From NCBI GenBank assembly GCA_017395635.1, contig JAFQOE010000014.1, positions 1 to 46,722 of the forward strand: 46,722 bases of DNA, given 5' to 3'. Below, piece after piece: positions 17,742-27,322 of this stretch; the stretch's first letter is position 1, and each line of letters opens with the position of its first letter. The notes below the pieces were generated by a model. The model saw only the letters and a list, made by a program, of their open reading frames with translations, was not told where the DNA came from and did not search any database. The stretch is from Lachnospiraceae bacterium (GTDB lineage: Bacteria; Bacillota; Clostridia; Lachnospirales; Lachnospiraceae). The translations under genes and the position numbers were made by a program.

Positions 17742-19193
17742 ATGGCTTATCAAAATTTGACCTTATTAACAGACTTATATGAACTTACCATGATGCAAGG
17801 ATATTTTAATTGCAAAAGTAATGACGTGGTTGTATTTGACGCATTTTATCGTCGCAATCCATCCGGTAACGGCTATGCAATCACTGCCGGTTTAGAACAA
17901 ATTATAGATTACGTGAAGAATCTATCCTTCTCCTATGACGACATTGACTACTTAAGAGGTCTTGGAATCTTTAGCGAAGATTTCTTGGAATATCTTGCCG
18001 GTTTTCATTTTACCGGTGACATCTACGCAATCCCGGAAGGAAGTGTGGTGTTCCCACACGAACCATTAGTGAAAGTGATTGCGCCCATCATGGAAGCTCA
18101 ATTGGTTGAAACCGCCATTTTAAATATATTGAATCACCAAAGTCTGATTGCCACGAAAGCCTCTCGTGTATGCTACGCTGGAGGTGGCGATGGAATTATG
18201 GAATTCGGACTAAGAAGAGCACAAGGGCCGGATGCCGGTACCTTAGGGGCTAGAGCTGCTGTTATCGGTGGTTGTATCGGAACCTCCAACGTACTGTGCG
18301 GACAGATTTTCGATATTCCTGTGTTAGGAACCCATGCTCACAGTTGGATTATGAGTTTCCCAGACGAATATACTGCATTTAAGACCTATGCAGATATGTA
18401 CCCTGATGCATGCATTTTACTGGTAGATACTTATGACACGTTGAAATCCGGTGTGCCAAATGCAATCAAGGTATTTGAAGAAATGAAAGCTGCCGGAATC
18501 CAATCGAAAAAATATGGAATTCGCTTGGACAGTGGTGACTTGGCTTACCTTTCCAAAAAAGCCCGCAAGATGTTAGATACTGCCGGATTCACCGACGCTA
18601 TCATCTCTGCATCGTCAGACTTAGACGAATACCTGATTGACAGTTTGAAAACTCAGGGTGCAGCCATTACCTCATGGGGAGTTGGCACAAACCTGATTAC
18701 TTCTGCTGACTGTCCTGCATTTGGCGGTGTATACAAATTGGCCGCCATCAAGAAAGAAGGCGAAGATGAATTCATAGCCAAAATCAAGATCTCCGAAAAT
18801 CCTGCCAAGGTTACAAATCCCGGCAACAAAACAGTATTCCGAATCATCGACAAAGAGACAGGCAAACTGAAAGCCGATTTGATTGCCTTAGCGGACGAGA
18901 AATACGATACATCAAAAGATTTGGAAATCTTCCATCCAATTGATACATGGAAACGCTCTATCTTACCGGGCGGTTCTTATAATATAGAAGAAATTCTAAT
19001 TCCTGTTTTCAAAAAGGGACAATGCGTATATAATTCTCCTAAGACTATGGAGATTCGTGCATACTGTCAGCAACAACTTAATCTCTTATGGGATGAGTCC
19101 AGACGACTTGTAAATCCACAAGAAGTATACGTCGACTTATCTAAACCTTTATACGATTTGAAGATGAACTTACTGAACAAAAGGGGGAAATAA
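17742..19193 (+). CDS. pncB: nicotinate phosphoribosyltransferase
   Basis: This 483-residue enzyme converts nicotinate and PRPP to nicotinate mononucleotide, the entry step of NAD salvage. Typical family text is present: the N-terminal LTLLTDLYELTMMQGYF, the central EFGLRRAQGPDAG, and THAHSWIMSF. AAGGAGG (17728-17734) sits correctly before the ATG at 17742; the open frame extends ten codons further up but overlaps that site, so it is not the start. Length is normal for the longer Gram-positive form. It is one of only three plus-strand genes here and is followed at 3 bp by a small membrane-protein gene. Confidence 0.95.
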   Translation: MAYQNLTLLTDLYELTMMQGYFNCKSNDVVVFDAFYRRNPSGNGYAITAGLEQIIDYVKNLSFSYDDIDYLRGLGIFSEDFLEYLAGFHFTGDIYAIPEGSVVFPHEPLVKVIAPIMEAQLVETAILNILNHQSLIATKASRVCYAGGGDGIMEFGLRRAQGPDAGTLGARAAVIGGCIGTSNVLCGQIFDIPVLGTHAHSWIMSFPDEYTAFKTYADMYPDACILLVDTYDTLKSGVPNAIKVFEEMKAAGIQSKKYGIRLDSGDLAYLSKKARKMLDTAGFTDAIISASSDLDEYLIDSLKTQGAAITSWGVGTNLITSADCPAFGGVYKLAAIKKEGEDEFIAKIKISENPAKVTNPGNKTVFRIIDKETGKLKADLIALADEKYDTSKDLEIFHPIDTWKRSILPGGSYNIEEILIPVFKKGQCVYNSPKTMEIRAYCQQQLNLLWDESRRLVNPQEVYVDLSKPLYDLKMNLLNKRGK

Positions 19194-19196
19194 ACC

Positions 19197-19610
19197 ATGA
19201 TAACAGAAAACCGTAGACTATGGAAGCTTATATTGTTTACCATACCAACTTTCGGCATCTATAACATCGTCTTCTGGTTTCGATTTACCAAAGATTTGAA
19301 TCAAATGAACAACGAAGAAAAACCACTCAAGAACTATATTCTTGTTTTATTCCTATCCATCATTACTTTTGGAATTTATCGCTGGGTGTGGTTTTTTTAT
19401 CTGGCAGACCGCATCCAAACCACAGGACAGGATATGGGTATGAAAATCGGACCGGGAGCGGGAACAACCCTTTCCATAAGATTATTCGGAACCTTCATTT
19501 TGATTGGACCACTCATTTCCAATTATTTGGTAATCAAAAACATGAATAAAGTTGCAAAGGAATATAACTCTAATTTCAAGAAGAACACTACAGTCAAGGA
19601 AATGAAGTAA
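19197..19610 (+). CDS. DUF4234-like small membrane protein
   Basis: This 137-residue protein has membrane segments at about 9-28, 46-68 and 92-114. The repeated phrases LFTIPTFGIYNIVFWFRF and LSIITFGIYRWVWFFYLADR are typical of DUF4234. Its function is unknown. It starts 3 bp after the pncB stop, with AAAGGGGG as ribosome binding site inside the end of pncB, so the two genes form an operon. Whether it has anything to do with nicotinate uptake is not shown by the sequence. Confidence 0.8.
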   Translation: MITENRRLWKLILFTIPTFGIYNIVFWFRFTKDLNQMNNEEKPLKNYILVLFLSIITFGIYRWVWFFYLADRIQTTGQDMGMKIGPGAGTTLSIRLFGTFILIGPLISNYLVIKNMNKVAKEYNSNFKKNTTVKEMK

Positions 19611-19650
19611 TTGCGTATTCATACTGCATTACAATATCCAATAAACTGCC

Positions 19651-19834
19651 GTTTCTTGGGGTAACATATTCCTAAGTGAACCCCTCTAAGACGTCGGTAC
19701 TTAATGAGTAAATGAAGAAAGAGGTCGGTAAAACATGATGTTTTTACTGACCTCTCTTTATTTACGAATTTAGTACCGCTACGTCGCGGCGGGAGCGAAA
19801 GCGAGTTCACGTGGAATAGGTTGCCCCAAGAAAC
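19651..19834. repeat. 184-bp foldback element between convergent genes
   Basis: Outer arms GTTTCTTGGGGTAACATATT and the reverse complement GTTTCTTGGGGCAACCTATT (read from 19834 leftwards) pair almost perfectly. Inside them are CGTCGGTACTTAATGAG (19692-19708) and CGAATTTAGTACCGCTACG (19765-19783), which match the core of the elements at 29.1 and 46.6 kb. The centre is a third stem, AGAGGTCGGTAAAA (19720-19733) with TTTTACTGACCTCT (19742-19755). It lies between the ends of DUF4234 and dnaB and could also end transcription from both sides. Confidence 0.7.
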
Positions 19835-19842
19835 CATACTCT

Positions 19843-21186
19843 CTAACTCTTTCCTTTTCTCTCTTTGTTTGCAAACTTGGTGTATTTGCCCATCCACACA
19901 AGCTCTACCGGTCCCGTAGAACCATTTCTCTGTTTTGCAACTATAATATCTGCAATACCAGGCTTGGTTGATTCTTTATTATAATAATCATCTCGATAAA
20001 TGAACATAATAACGTCCGCATCCTGCTCGATTGCCCCCGATTCACGCAAATCAGACATAACCGGCTTGTGATCTTCACGGCTGTCTACTGCACGATTCAA
20101 CTGTGAAAGTGCAATAACAGGAACATTCAACTCTCTTGCCAACTTCTTTAAAGAACGGCTGATTTCTGAAATTTCCTGCTGACGCGATTCTGAGCGTCCA
20201 CTTCCGTTCATCAATTGCAAATAATCAATAATTACCAATCCAATATCCTGTGTCTGTTTTAACTTACGGCATTTCGAACGAAGTTCTGCAATTGTAATAC
20301 CCGGGGTATCATCTATAAACATCTTTGTAGAACCCACTCGGTAAGTAGAATCCATCAACTTATCCCAATCAGAGTCCACCAATTGTCCGGTTCGTATCGC
20401 CTGTGAATCTACCATGGAGTCCATCGCAATCAAACGGGTTGCAAGCTGTTCCTTACTCATTTCCAGACTGAATACTACACAGGGAACTTCCGCTTTCATA
20501 ACTGCATATTGCGCAATATTCAATGCAAATGCCGTCTTACCCATAGCCGGTCTGGCAGCAATCAAAATTAATTCCGAACCATGTAAACCTGTAAGCTTTT
20601 CATCCAAATCAATGAATCCTGTAGGAACACCGGTAACTTTACTACCTCTCTTTGCAGATGCTTCGATCGTATCCAATACATCCAATACAATCTTTTGCAT
20701 TGGAACGAATTCATCTCCGCTATTACGCTTCTGAACAATGTCGAAGAGTTCCTTCTCTGACACTTCAAGCAAATCCGCAACTTGTTGCTTTCCGGAGTAA
20801 CAAGCTTCCATCGTCTTCTCTGTAAACTTAATAACTTTTCGAAGGGTAGCTTTATCCTGTACAATCTGAGCATACTGCTTGGCGTGAATAGACGTAGGAA
20901 CAATTGATATGATATCTCCTACATATTCCATGCTACTTACCGATTCCGGTGCACCCATCGATTTCAATTTCTCACTAACAGTCAACACATCTACCTGCTT
21001 ACCTTCATTGTATAGTGTGACCATCGCTTCGAACAACAAACCATATTGACTATAATAAAAATCATCCTTTGTCAGAATATCTGCAACTTCTACAATTGCA
21101 TCACGATCCATTAACATAGAACCAATTACCGATTGTTCTGCTTCTATACTATTCGGTTGTTTTCTCTTAATAACCGCTTCATCCAT
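19843..21186 (-). CDS. dnaB: replicative DNA helicase DnaB
   Basis: This 447-residue hexameric 5'-3' helicase drives the replication fork. The N-terminal domain (about 8-110) is joined by a linker to the RecA-like domain (about 180-447). Walker A is ARPAMGKTA (211-219), Walker B is LVIIDYLQLM, and RQQEISEISRSLK and LSQLNRAVDSR are typical family segments. Length is normal for a Firmicute replicative helicase. It is the last gene of the gdpP-rplI-dnaB order common in Firmicutes. The ATG at 21186 follows GAAAGG. The gap from rplI is 146 bp, with no clear terminator seen. Confidence 0.96.
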   Translation of the reverse strand: MDEAVIKRKQPNSIEAEQSVIGSMLMDRDAIVEVADILTKDDFYYSQYGLLFEAMVTLYNEGKQVDVLTVSEKLKSMGAPESVSSMEYVGDIISIVPTSIHAKQYAQIVQDKATLRKVIKFTEKTMEACYSGKQQVADLLEVSEKELFDIVQKRNSGDEFVPMQKIVLDVLDTIEASAKRGSKVTGVPTGFIDLDEKLTGLHGSELILIAARPAMGKTAFALNIAQYAVMKAEVPCVVFSLEMSKEQLATRLIAMDSMVDSQAIRTGQLVDSDWDKLMDSTYRVGSTKMFIDDTPGITIAELRSKCRKLKQTQDIGLVIIDYLQLMNGSGRSESRQQEISEISRSLKKLARELNVPVIALSQLNRAVDSREDHKPVMSDLRESGAIEQDADVIMFIYRDDYYNKESTKPGIADIIVAKQRNGSTGPVELVWMGKYTKFANKERKGKS

Positions 21187-21332
21187 TATAACTAAACCTT
21201 TCTATCCAAAAGCAAACTTTCATCCTGTCCATATTATCACAGTTGTGTGCCCCACTTACTGTCTAAAGCCAATAAACTTTGTGCTTTGCACAGTTCTTCA
21301 AACATTTCCGATTACACACAATTTATCTCCGG

Positions 21333-21779
21333 TTATTTACCAACAACATTAACTTTCAATGTTGTTGTAACCTTCGGATGCAACTTAATCTTAACCTCAT
21401 GAATACCTACATTCTTGATGGCATCCTTCAACTGAACTTTCTTCTTGTCAACATCATATCCAAGCTGTGATTTTACTTCCTCCGCAATCTCTTTTGATGA
21501 AACCGAACCAAAGCTCTTTCCACCTTCTCCAACCTTAATCGCAATTGTAATCTCAGATTCTTCAATCTTCTTTCCAAGTTCCTTCGCTGCTGCCAAATTC
21601 TCTGCAGCAATCTTATCATCATTTGCTTTCTTTAATTTCAAATCATTCAAATTCTTTCCTGTTGCTTCTAAAGCTTTATTCTGCTTAATTAAAACATTTC
21701 TTCCATATCCATCGTTCACTTTAACGACGTCGCCTTTTTTACCAACATTTTTCACATCTTCCAATAAAATAACTTCCAT
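21333..21779 (-). CDS. rplI: 50S ribosomal protein L9
   Basis: This 148-residue large-subunit protein has the N-terminal signature ILLEDVKNVGKKGDVVKVNDGYGRN in part, a long charged helix (about 40-75), and a C-terminal rRNA-binding domain ending KVTTTLKVNVVGK. AAAGGATG precedes the ATG at 21779. It lies 39 bp after gdpP and upstream of dnaB, a widely conserved order. Confidence 0.97.
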   Translation of the reverse strand: MEVILLEDVKNVGKKGDVVKVNDGYGRNVLIKQNKALEATGKNLNDLKLKKANDDKIAAENLAAAKELGKKIEESEITIAIKVGEGGKSFGSVSSKEIAEEVKSQLGYDVDKKKVQLKDAIKNVGIHEVKIKLHPKVTTTLKVNVVGK

Positions 21780-21818
21780 TCTATATACATCCTTTCTTCT
21801 ATTACTATCCTATCAAAT

Positions 21819-23879
21819 CTATAATTCACCATCTGCACGCATCTTTCGAAGAACTTCGCGAATGTGCTCTTTTCCTTCTTCAATGGTAATATCCTCAAGC
21901 TGTGCACCAGCAACCGTACCATGACCGCCGCCACCAAAATTTTCCATAATCACCTGAACATTGACATCATCAATAGAACGGGCACTAATATACACCATAT
22001 TCTCTATTTTGCATAATACGAATGATGCCCTAACATTCTCAACGTCTAACAAATCATTGGCAACCTTGGCGGCTAATACAGTAGGACTGTCAATTCCAAC
22101 CGTTGGAACCTCTGAAATCGCAAAATCATCCATATAAATCTCAGCCTTTGCCACACCCTCAGACAATTGCTTATAGCTGACAATGTCCGTACGATATGCT
22201 TTACGAACACGAACCATATCCGCACCACATTTACGCAAGAAAGATGCCGCCTCAAATGTACGCACGCCCGTCTTAAAAACAAAATTGTCTGTATCCACTA
22301 AAATACCAGCATACATGGCATCCGCTTCTGCCGGTCTTAACTTCGGCTTATCCATACTATACTGCAAAATCTCTGCAACCATTTCACAAGCAGATGAGGC
22401 ATACGGTTCGATATAGGACAACATTGCATTCTCAATGATTTCACCGGTCTGTCGATGATGATCAATCACTACAATGTTCTTCGTATGCGCTAACAACTCT
22501 TCACACTCCGTATAATTCGGTCTATTGACATCCACAACAATTACAACTGTGTTCGGATCCACTGCCTCCAAAGCCTGTTCACTATTAAAAAACATATCAT
22601 CCGGATACAAATTACTTCCAAGAAAATTATTCATCGCCGGTCGAATCGAGCTTGTAACCTCATTGATTACAATATGTGCTTTCTTTTCCATGACCATCGC
22701 AAGTCGATAAATACCAATTGCCGCACCAAGGCTGTCGATATCCGGCTTTTTATGACCCATAATCAACACCTTATCCTTAGTTACCAACAACTCTTTCAAT
22801 GCGTGTGCCTTTACTCTGGCTTTTACACGGGTATTCTTGTCGGCTGACTGTGTTTTTCCTCCATAGTAAATGAGTTTTTCACCATTCTTTATAACCGCCT
22901 GATCGCCACCACGCCCCAATGCCAAATCCATTGCCATATGAGAATATTCATATGCCACGGAATAATTATCTCCTTCTGAATTAATACCTATTGCTATACT
23001 TAATGTAACCGGGGTTTCATTACCAATATTGATACTCTTCACTTCGTCTAGTAAAGAAAACTTGCCCTGTTGCAACTCTTCCAAATGTTGCAACTGACAA
23101 ACAAAAATGTATTTGTCCTTCTCCAGTTTCTTTATGATTGCATCCGCCGACTGCATATATTTGGTAATCTTTCGATCTATCAACGCAACAAGAAGAGATT
23201 GGCGAACTTCTTCAATAGATTCCATTGCTTCTTCATAATTATCAATATATATCTGACCTACTACCATGCGGATTTTCTCTTTCTCCGCTAACGCCTCTAA
23301 CAAATCGGTCTCATCATACAAATATACCGCAAAAAGAACATCCTCTTTCTGAACATCTTCTGCAAACTCGCCTTTGATTGCACTTTGTACATCCACACGA
23401 CGAATTTCCACACGATAATTTCTCTCATTCTCATATATGTGAAGCACTCGTTGGTTATTATCCTCTGGTTCCATCTGTAAAAGTTCTAATGTAATATCCG
23501 TAAAAATGTGTTGAATATGTTTACGCATGTGTTGTTTATCACTCTTTGCCGCATCGTAAAAAGCCTGATTATTCCACAAAACCCTACCTTTGATATTCAC
23601 CAAAGCATAAGGAACTGTTAATTCTTTAATCAACTCATTCTGAACCGAACCATGCGCAAAACTAAACGCAACCAAGTCCGACATAATATTCGGTTTTCTT
23701 TTAACGTACAAAGCACTCACAATAATCAAGTAAATTAACACAAACACGCTTACAACAATACCACATGTAATATCTATTCCATATACAATACCATTCATTA
23801 TTAACAATAAAACAATCATTAAAAATGGTACTTGCAAGTACTTTTCAACTTCTTGACGCAAAAGGCTGTTTTTCTTCAT
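21819..23879 (-). CDS. gdpP: cyclic-di-AMP phosphodiesterase GdpP (DHH family)
   Basis: This 686-residue membrane protein degrades c-di-AMP. Two membrane segments (about 17-57) precede a PAS-like domain (about 80-150), a degenerate GGDEF domain (about 205-345), and a DHH-DHHA1 phosphodiesterase. Metal ligands are visible in GHKKPDIDSLGA (about 376-387), VVDVNRPNY, VIDHHRQ (near 473) and GILVDTDNF. The DHHA1 motif GGGGHGTVAGA is near residue 650. All DHH motif residues appear intact, so it should be active. It heads gdpP-rplI-dnaB and has its own promoter. AGGAG precedes the start at 23879. Confidence 0.95.
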   Translation of the reverse strand: MKKNSLLRQEVEKYLQVPFLMIVLLLIMNGIVYGIDITCGIVVSVFVLIYLIIVSALYVKRKPNIMSDLVAFSFAHGSVQNELIKELTVPYALVNIKGRVLWNNQAFYDAAKSDKQHMRKHIQHIFTDITLELLQMEPEDNNQRVLHIYENERNYRVEIRRVDVQSAIKGEFAEDVQKEDVLFAVYLYDETDLLEALAEKEKIRMVVGQIYIDNYEEAMESIEEVRQSLLVALIDRKITKYMQSADAIIKKLEKDKYIFVCQLQHLEELQQGKFSLLDEVKSINIGNETPVTLSIAIGINSEGDNYSVAYEYSHMAMDLALGRGGDQAVIKNGEKLIYYGGKTQSADKNTRVKARVKAHALKELLVTKDKVLIMGHKKPDIDSLGAAIGIYRLAMVMEKKAHIVINEVTSSIRPAMNNFLGSNLYPDDMFFNSEQALEAVDPNTVVIVVDVNRPNYTECEELLAHTKNIVVIDHHRQTGEIIENAMLSYIEPYASSACEMVAEILQYSMDKPKLRPAEADAMYAGILVDTDNFVFKTGVRTFEAASFLRKCGADMVRVRKAYRTDIVSYKQLSEGVAKAEIYMDDFAISEVPTVGIDSPTVLAAKVANDLLDVENVRASFVLCKIENMVYISARSIDDVNVQVIMENFGGGGHGTVAGAQLEDITIEEGKEHIREVLRKMRADGEL

Positions 23880-23963
23880 ACCCTACTCCTATTCCCATTA
23901 TTCGCCATCAACACAAACATACGAAAACACTATATCAATCCGCACATTTTCACAATCTTAATG

Positions 23964-23992
23964 ATTATATCATTTTTTAGGTAGTGACACAA
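23964..23992 (-). promoter_or_regulatory. gdpP operon promoter overlapping a hairpin
   Basis: On the minus strand TTGTGT (23987-23992) and TATAAT (23964-23969) have a 17-bp spacer, about 85 bp upstream of gdpP. The -35 forms part of the hairpin annotated at 23981-24013. Confidence 0.65.
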
Positions 23993-24013
23993 CAAAACAT
24001 CTTGTGTGACTAC
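23981..24013 (-). terminator. hairpin after the methyltransferase gene, terminator-like without a long T-run
   Basis: GTAGTGACACAA (23981-23992) pairs with TTGTGTGACTAC (24002-24013) at 11 of 12 positions with a 9-nt loop. It begins about 30 bp after the methyltransferase stop. The following sequence CTAAAAAATG has no U-tract, so termination is uncertain. Confidence 0.45.
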
Positions 24014-24045
24014 TTTCTATAGTCTACTATATTTAGAAGCAATCA

Positions 24046-24711
24046 TCACTCAAATACATCTAATCCAGGCGGCTCACCATATTCATAAATAACCACCTTT
24101 TCATCCCAATCCACTTCATAAGCTGGCAACTTAACAATACGAAACAACTTGAACTGTTTGCGTTGTATATGTCGAATATATTCCGCTTTCGGATAATACA
24201 TCATTACCAACACACGTCTTGGTTGTTTCTCCACACTTTCAATAATGTGCTCTATCACCTGTTCAAATATATTAATCTCAAAAGGATTAAAAAAATAAAA
24301 AACATTATCTTCCGGACGAATTTCATATTCCTCTGCTTTTCCATTCAGAATTTCTATTCTCTCCATACTATCACGAAACCGAGTATTATAATATGCTCGA
24401 TTGTCCAATGCTAATTCATACAACTCCTCATCCACTTCGATTCCACAAACTTCGCATTGAAATCTTTGATTCACATAGAATAGGACTCGACCTTTCCCAC
24501 AACCAAAATCTACTAACCGGTCATATTTTGTCAGCACATCCTCCAATTCATCAAATGCACAAATGAGCCCACTATAGCTTGTGGGCTCATATCTGTAATA
24601 ATCATCATTATATCGATTATTATATACTATCTCTGTACTCTCAATTCCGAGAAACTGCTCAAACTTATGATTTTCAAAAAACTTGGGCTCATTCCCTTTC
24701 TTTCTCTTCAT
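24046..24711 (-). CDS. class I SAM-dependent methyltransferase
   Basis: This 221-residue protein has a Rossmann methyltransferase core. Motif I is DFGCGKGRVLFY (about 82-93), followed by the acidic ribose-binding EVDEE and the motif IV-like FYFFNPFE. The NPF tripeptide resembles N-methyltransferase NPPF/DPPY motifs but is not diagnostic. The substrate is unknown. It is the last gene of the ddl-murI-DUF1934 group and starts 15 bp after the DUF1934 gene. GGAGGAG overlaps the end of that gene and precedes the ATG at 24711. Confidence 0.8.
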   Translation of the reverse strand: MKRKKGNEPKFFENHKFEQFLGIESTEIVYNNRYNDDYYRYEPTSYSGLICAFDELEDVLTKYDRLVDFGCGKGRVLFYVNQRFQCEVCGIEVDEELYELALDNRAYYNTRFRDSMERIEILNGKAEEYEIRPEDNVFYFFNPFEINIFEQVIEHIIESVEKQPRRVLVMMYYPKAEYIRHIQRKQFKLFRIVKLPAYEVDWDEKVVIYEYGEPPGLDVFE

Positions 24712-24726
24712 TCCATTGCTCCTCCA

Positions 24727-25143
24727 CTACCTTGCATGTACCTTAAAATGTACTTCACATTCTGAAACAAAGTTATGATTGATATCCAACGTATACTTAA
24801 TATACACTCTCAACTCATCCTCTGATTCAAACATGTCCATTGCTTTTGTTATAATATCTATTTGCAATGGACCAAATGGAGTATTATAGACACTGGAAGA
24901 CTTTCTTCCTCTATCAAACAAAAGTAAGGAATTGGCTCCACCTTTCTTCATCATTTCAAAATGACCATCATAAAATTTCACCGTATTCTTAGTAACAGGC
25001 CCTTGTTCCTCTGCCTGTTCTTCATACAATACATAATGCTTGCCATTTTTCAAATAATAGGTGCCTGTTGTCACCAACTCAATCGGTGTATTATCAATAT
25101 CCATCTGTACACCGGATACAGTAATCAACACATCTTTCGTCAT
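24727..25143 (-). CDS. DUF1934 beta-barrel protein (YwiB-like)
   Basis: This 138-residue protein has the family opening KDVLITVSGVQ and the segment FGPLQIDIITKAMDMF. It should form a small calycin-like barrel; its function is unknown. It lies between murI and a methyltransferase gene, all on the same strand with short gaps. AAGGAAGA precedes the ATG at 25143. Confidence 0.85.
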   Translation of the reverse strand: MTKDVLITVSGVQMDIDNTPIELVTTGTYYLKNGKHYVLYEEQAEEQGPVTKNTVKFYDGHFEMMKKGGANSLLLFDRGRKSSSVYNTPFGPLQIDIITKAMDMFESEDELRVYIKYTLDINHNFVSECEVHFKVHAR

Positions 25144-25216
25144 AATCCATCTTCCTTAATACATCCTAACACTAACCGTTCTAATTCTTCAAAGTTACTT
25201 ATTCACCAAACAGTCA

Positions 25217-26020
25217 TCAATAACTTTCTATATCTATAATCTCTGTATTTGTTACATGATATGGCAAAACACTGTCTGCAAAAGAGATAAATTTCTCCAC
25301 ACCATCACTCACATAATATTGATACTCCGGTTTCTTCTTACTTGCATTCAACATTCCCTGTTCAGCTAACAATTCTTTCAAACTCTTAGCAGTCTCAAAT
25401 GCCGGATTAACTAATTTGACTCGTTTTCCCATAAATCGCTCAATCGCATTACTAATTAACGGATAATGCGTACAGCCCAGCACCAGGGAATCCACCTTAT
25501 ATTCCTTCATAACACGTAAATATCTTCCAACAATATCATCTGTCACCCTGTCTTCCAGCAATCCTTCTTCTACCAATGGTACAAACAACGGACATGGTTT
25601 ACTAACCACTGTAATATTCGAATCCAATTCTCGTATGTAGTCATTATAAATGCCAGACTTAATGGTACTTTCTGTTCCAATCACTCCTACATTCCCGGTT
25701 CTTGTCGTCTCCACTGCCATCTTGGCTCCCGGCTTCACTACTCCAATGATTGGTATATCTAATTCTTCTGCAATCTCATCTAATGCCAATGCACTGGCAG
25801 TATTACAAGCCACCACAATCGCTTTCACATTCTTTGTTTTCAAAAAACGTACAATCTGCTTGCTATATTTTAAAACCGTTTTCTTTGATTTCGAACCATA
25901 TGGAACTCTGGCAGTATCACCAAAATACACCAAATTCTCTCCCGGCAACTGACGCATAATTTCACTTACAACCGTAAGACCGCCCACACCAGAATCGAAA
26001 ACACCAATCGGATTGTTCAT
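25217..26020 (-). CDS. murI: glutamate racemase
   Basis: This 267-residue enzyme interconverts L- and D-glutamate for peptidoglycan. The opening IGVFDSGVGGLTV, the first catalytic Cys72 in ACNTAS and the second Cys183 in GCTHYP are all present. Three start codons lie close together (GTG 26029, ATG 26026, ATG 26020); AGAGGTG at 26027-26033 is spaced properly only for 26020. It is 67 bp downstream of ddl, so two cell-wall precursor enzymes are grouped. Confidence 0.95.
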   Translation of the reverse strand: MNNPIGVFDSGVGGLTVVSEIMRQLPGENLVYFGDTARVPYGSKSKKTVLKYSKQIVRFLKTKNVKAIVVACNTASALALDEIAEELDIPIIGVVKPGAKMAVETTRTGNVGVIGTESTIKSGIYNDYIRELDSNITVVSKPCPLFVPLVEEGLLEDRVTDDIVGRYLRVMKEYKVDSLVLGCTHYPLISNAIERFMGKRVKLVNPAFETAKSLKELLAEQGMLNASKKKPEYQYYVSDGVEKFISFADSVLPYHVTNTEIIDIESY

Positions 26021-26087
26021 CTTCATCACCTCTATCGTTTCCGTTGCATACTATCAAGATATGTATCTCTTCATACCTTTGCATCCA

Positions 26088-27170
26088 CTAGTACTTTCTT
26101 TCAAAAGCTAACTGTATCTGTTTCTCCACCAATGCTTCAATATCCATCCCCTGTGCATTCCACAACATTGGATACATGCTAATAGACGTAAAGCCCGGAA
26201 GGGTATTAATTTCATTAAACACAATCTTATTCGTATCTTTTTCCAAGAAAAAATCCACTCTGGAAAGTCCGTATCCATCTAATGCCGCAAAAATGGCCTT
26301 AGCTGCCTCGCGAATTTCCTCTGTTTTTCCCTCTGGCAAATCCGGAGAAATAACAGTTTGGGACTCTGCATTAGTATACTTCGCATCAAAATCATAAAAT
26401 TCTGCTGCCGCTAAAATCTCTCCTACACCGGAAGCACTTACTTCTGCCGCACTACCTAATACTGCACACTCTACTTCTCTACCCACAATATTGCGTTCCA
26501 CAAGAATCTTAGTATCATGCTTTGCCGCAATCTTCAATCCTTCTATCAATTCTGCTCTGTCATGTGCCTTAGAAACACCTTGTGACGAACCCGCCTTACT
26601 TGGTTTAATAAACACAGGATACTCTAACTTCTCCTCAACGCGTTTCACTTGAGTATCCATATAACTACTATCTGTTTCAGCCTTTTCTATATCTACTGCG
26701 CGAACCAAAACATACTCCGCCTGATTAATGCCTAAATCATCTACAATAATCTTAGTATATACCTTATCCATTCCCGCTGCCGAAGCCAATACACCACATC
26801 CAACATAAGGAATCTGCGCCATCTCAAACAATCCCTGGATTGTTCCATCCTCTCCGTACATACCATGCATAACAGGGAAAATCACATCAATATGTTTTGT
26901 AGTAACCCCGTTATCACTTATCATGATAATCTCTTTTTTTGTTGCATCTGGCGAAATAATAGCAGAAGTCTTTGACTGCACCCAACTTCCGTCTGCTATA
27001 CTTTCTAAAGATGGTACTAATAACCAGTGACCTTCCTTTGTAATTCCAATATATGTAACATCATAGGTATCCTTATTAATTGCTTTTGCAACAGTCTGTA
27101 CCGAAATACATGAAATATCATGCTCAGACGACTGTCCACCAAAAACAACTACAATACTACATTTACTCAT
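26088..27170 (-). CDS. ddl: D-alanine-D-alanine ligase
   Basis: This 360-residue ATP-grasp enzyme makes the D-Ala-D-Ala dipeptide for peptidoglycan. Visible motifs are FGGQSSEHDISCIS at the N-terminus, HGMYGEDGTIQGLFEMAQIPYVG, the Mg-ATP segment VFIKPSKAGSSQGVSK, and the C-terminal FNEINTLPGFTSISMYP. The MYP and family phrases fit an ordinary Ddl; I see nothing that argues for a D-lactate or D-serine ligase, but the specificity loop was not aligned. AAAGGAAGC precedes the ATG at 27170; the alternative TTG is two codons upstream. It heads the ddl-murI-DUF1934-methyltransferase group. Confidence 0.94.
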   Translation of the reverse strand: MSKCSIVVVFGGQSSEHDISCISVQTVAKAINKDTYDVTYIGITKEGHWLLVPSLESIADGSWVQSKTSAIISPDATKKEIIMISDNGVTTKHIDVIFPVMHGMYGEDGTIQGLFEMAQIPYVGCGVLASAAGMDKVYTKIIVDDLGINQAEYVLVRAVDIEKAETDSSYMDTQVKRVEEKLEYPVFIKPSKAGSSQGVSKAHDRAELIEGLKIAAKHDTKILVERNIVGREVECAVLGSAAEVSASGVGEILAAAEFYDFDAKYTNAESQTVISPDLPEGKTEEIREAAKAIFAALDGYGLSRVDFFLEKDTNKIVFNEINTLPGFTSISMYPMLWNAQGMDIEALVEKQIQLAFERKY

Positions 27171-27293
27171 AATCAATGCTTCCTTTCCAACTTTCTATCA
27201 ATCGTAACTATCCAACACTTCACCATTAACTAGTACAACGAACAGCACCAAACAACTGAAACAATTCATTCGCTAATTACCATTCGCGGTACT

Positions 27294-27322
27294 AGTATAT
27301 CAAAGTTTTCCAAGAAAAACAA
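27294..27322 (-). promoter_or_regulatory. probable ddl promoter in the tail of the spoIIR terminator
   Basis: On the minus strand TTGTTT (27317-27322) and TATACT (27294-27299) are 17 bp apart. The -35 coincides with the T-run after the candidate spoIIR terminator. ACTAGTAC/GTACTAGT, an 8-bp inverted repeat at 27229-27236 and 27289-27296, flanks the leader. Confidence 0.5.

Noticed and set aside
19619..19897. 92-residue minus-strand open frame across the foldback element and the dnaB end
   Set aside because: It overlaps dnaB in another frame and runs through the palindromic repeat; it has no supporting start site or recognisable domain.
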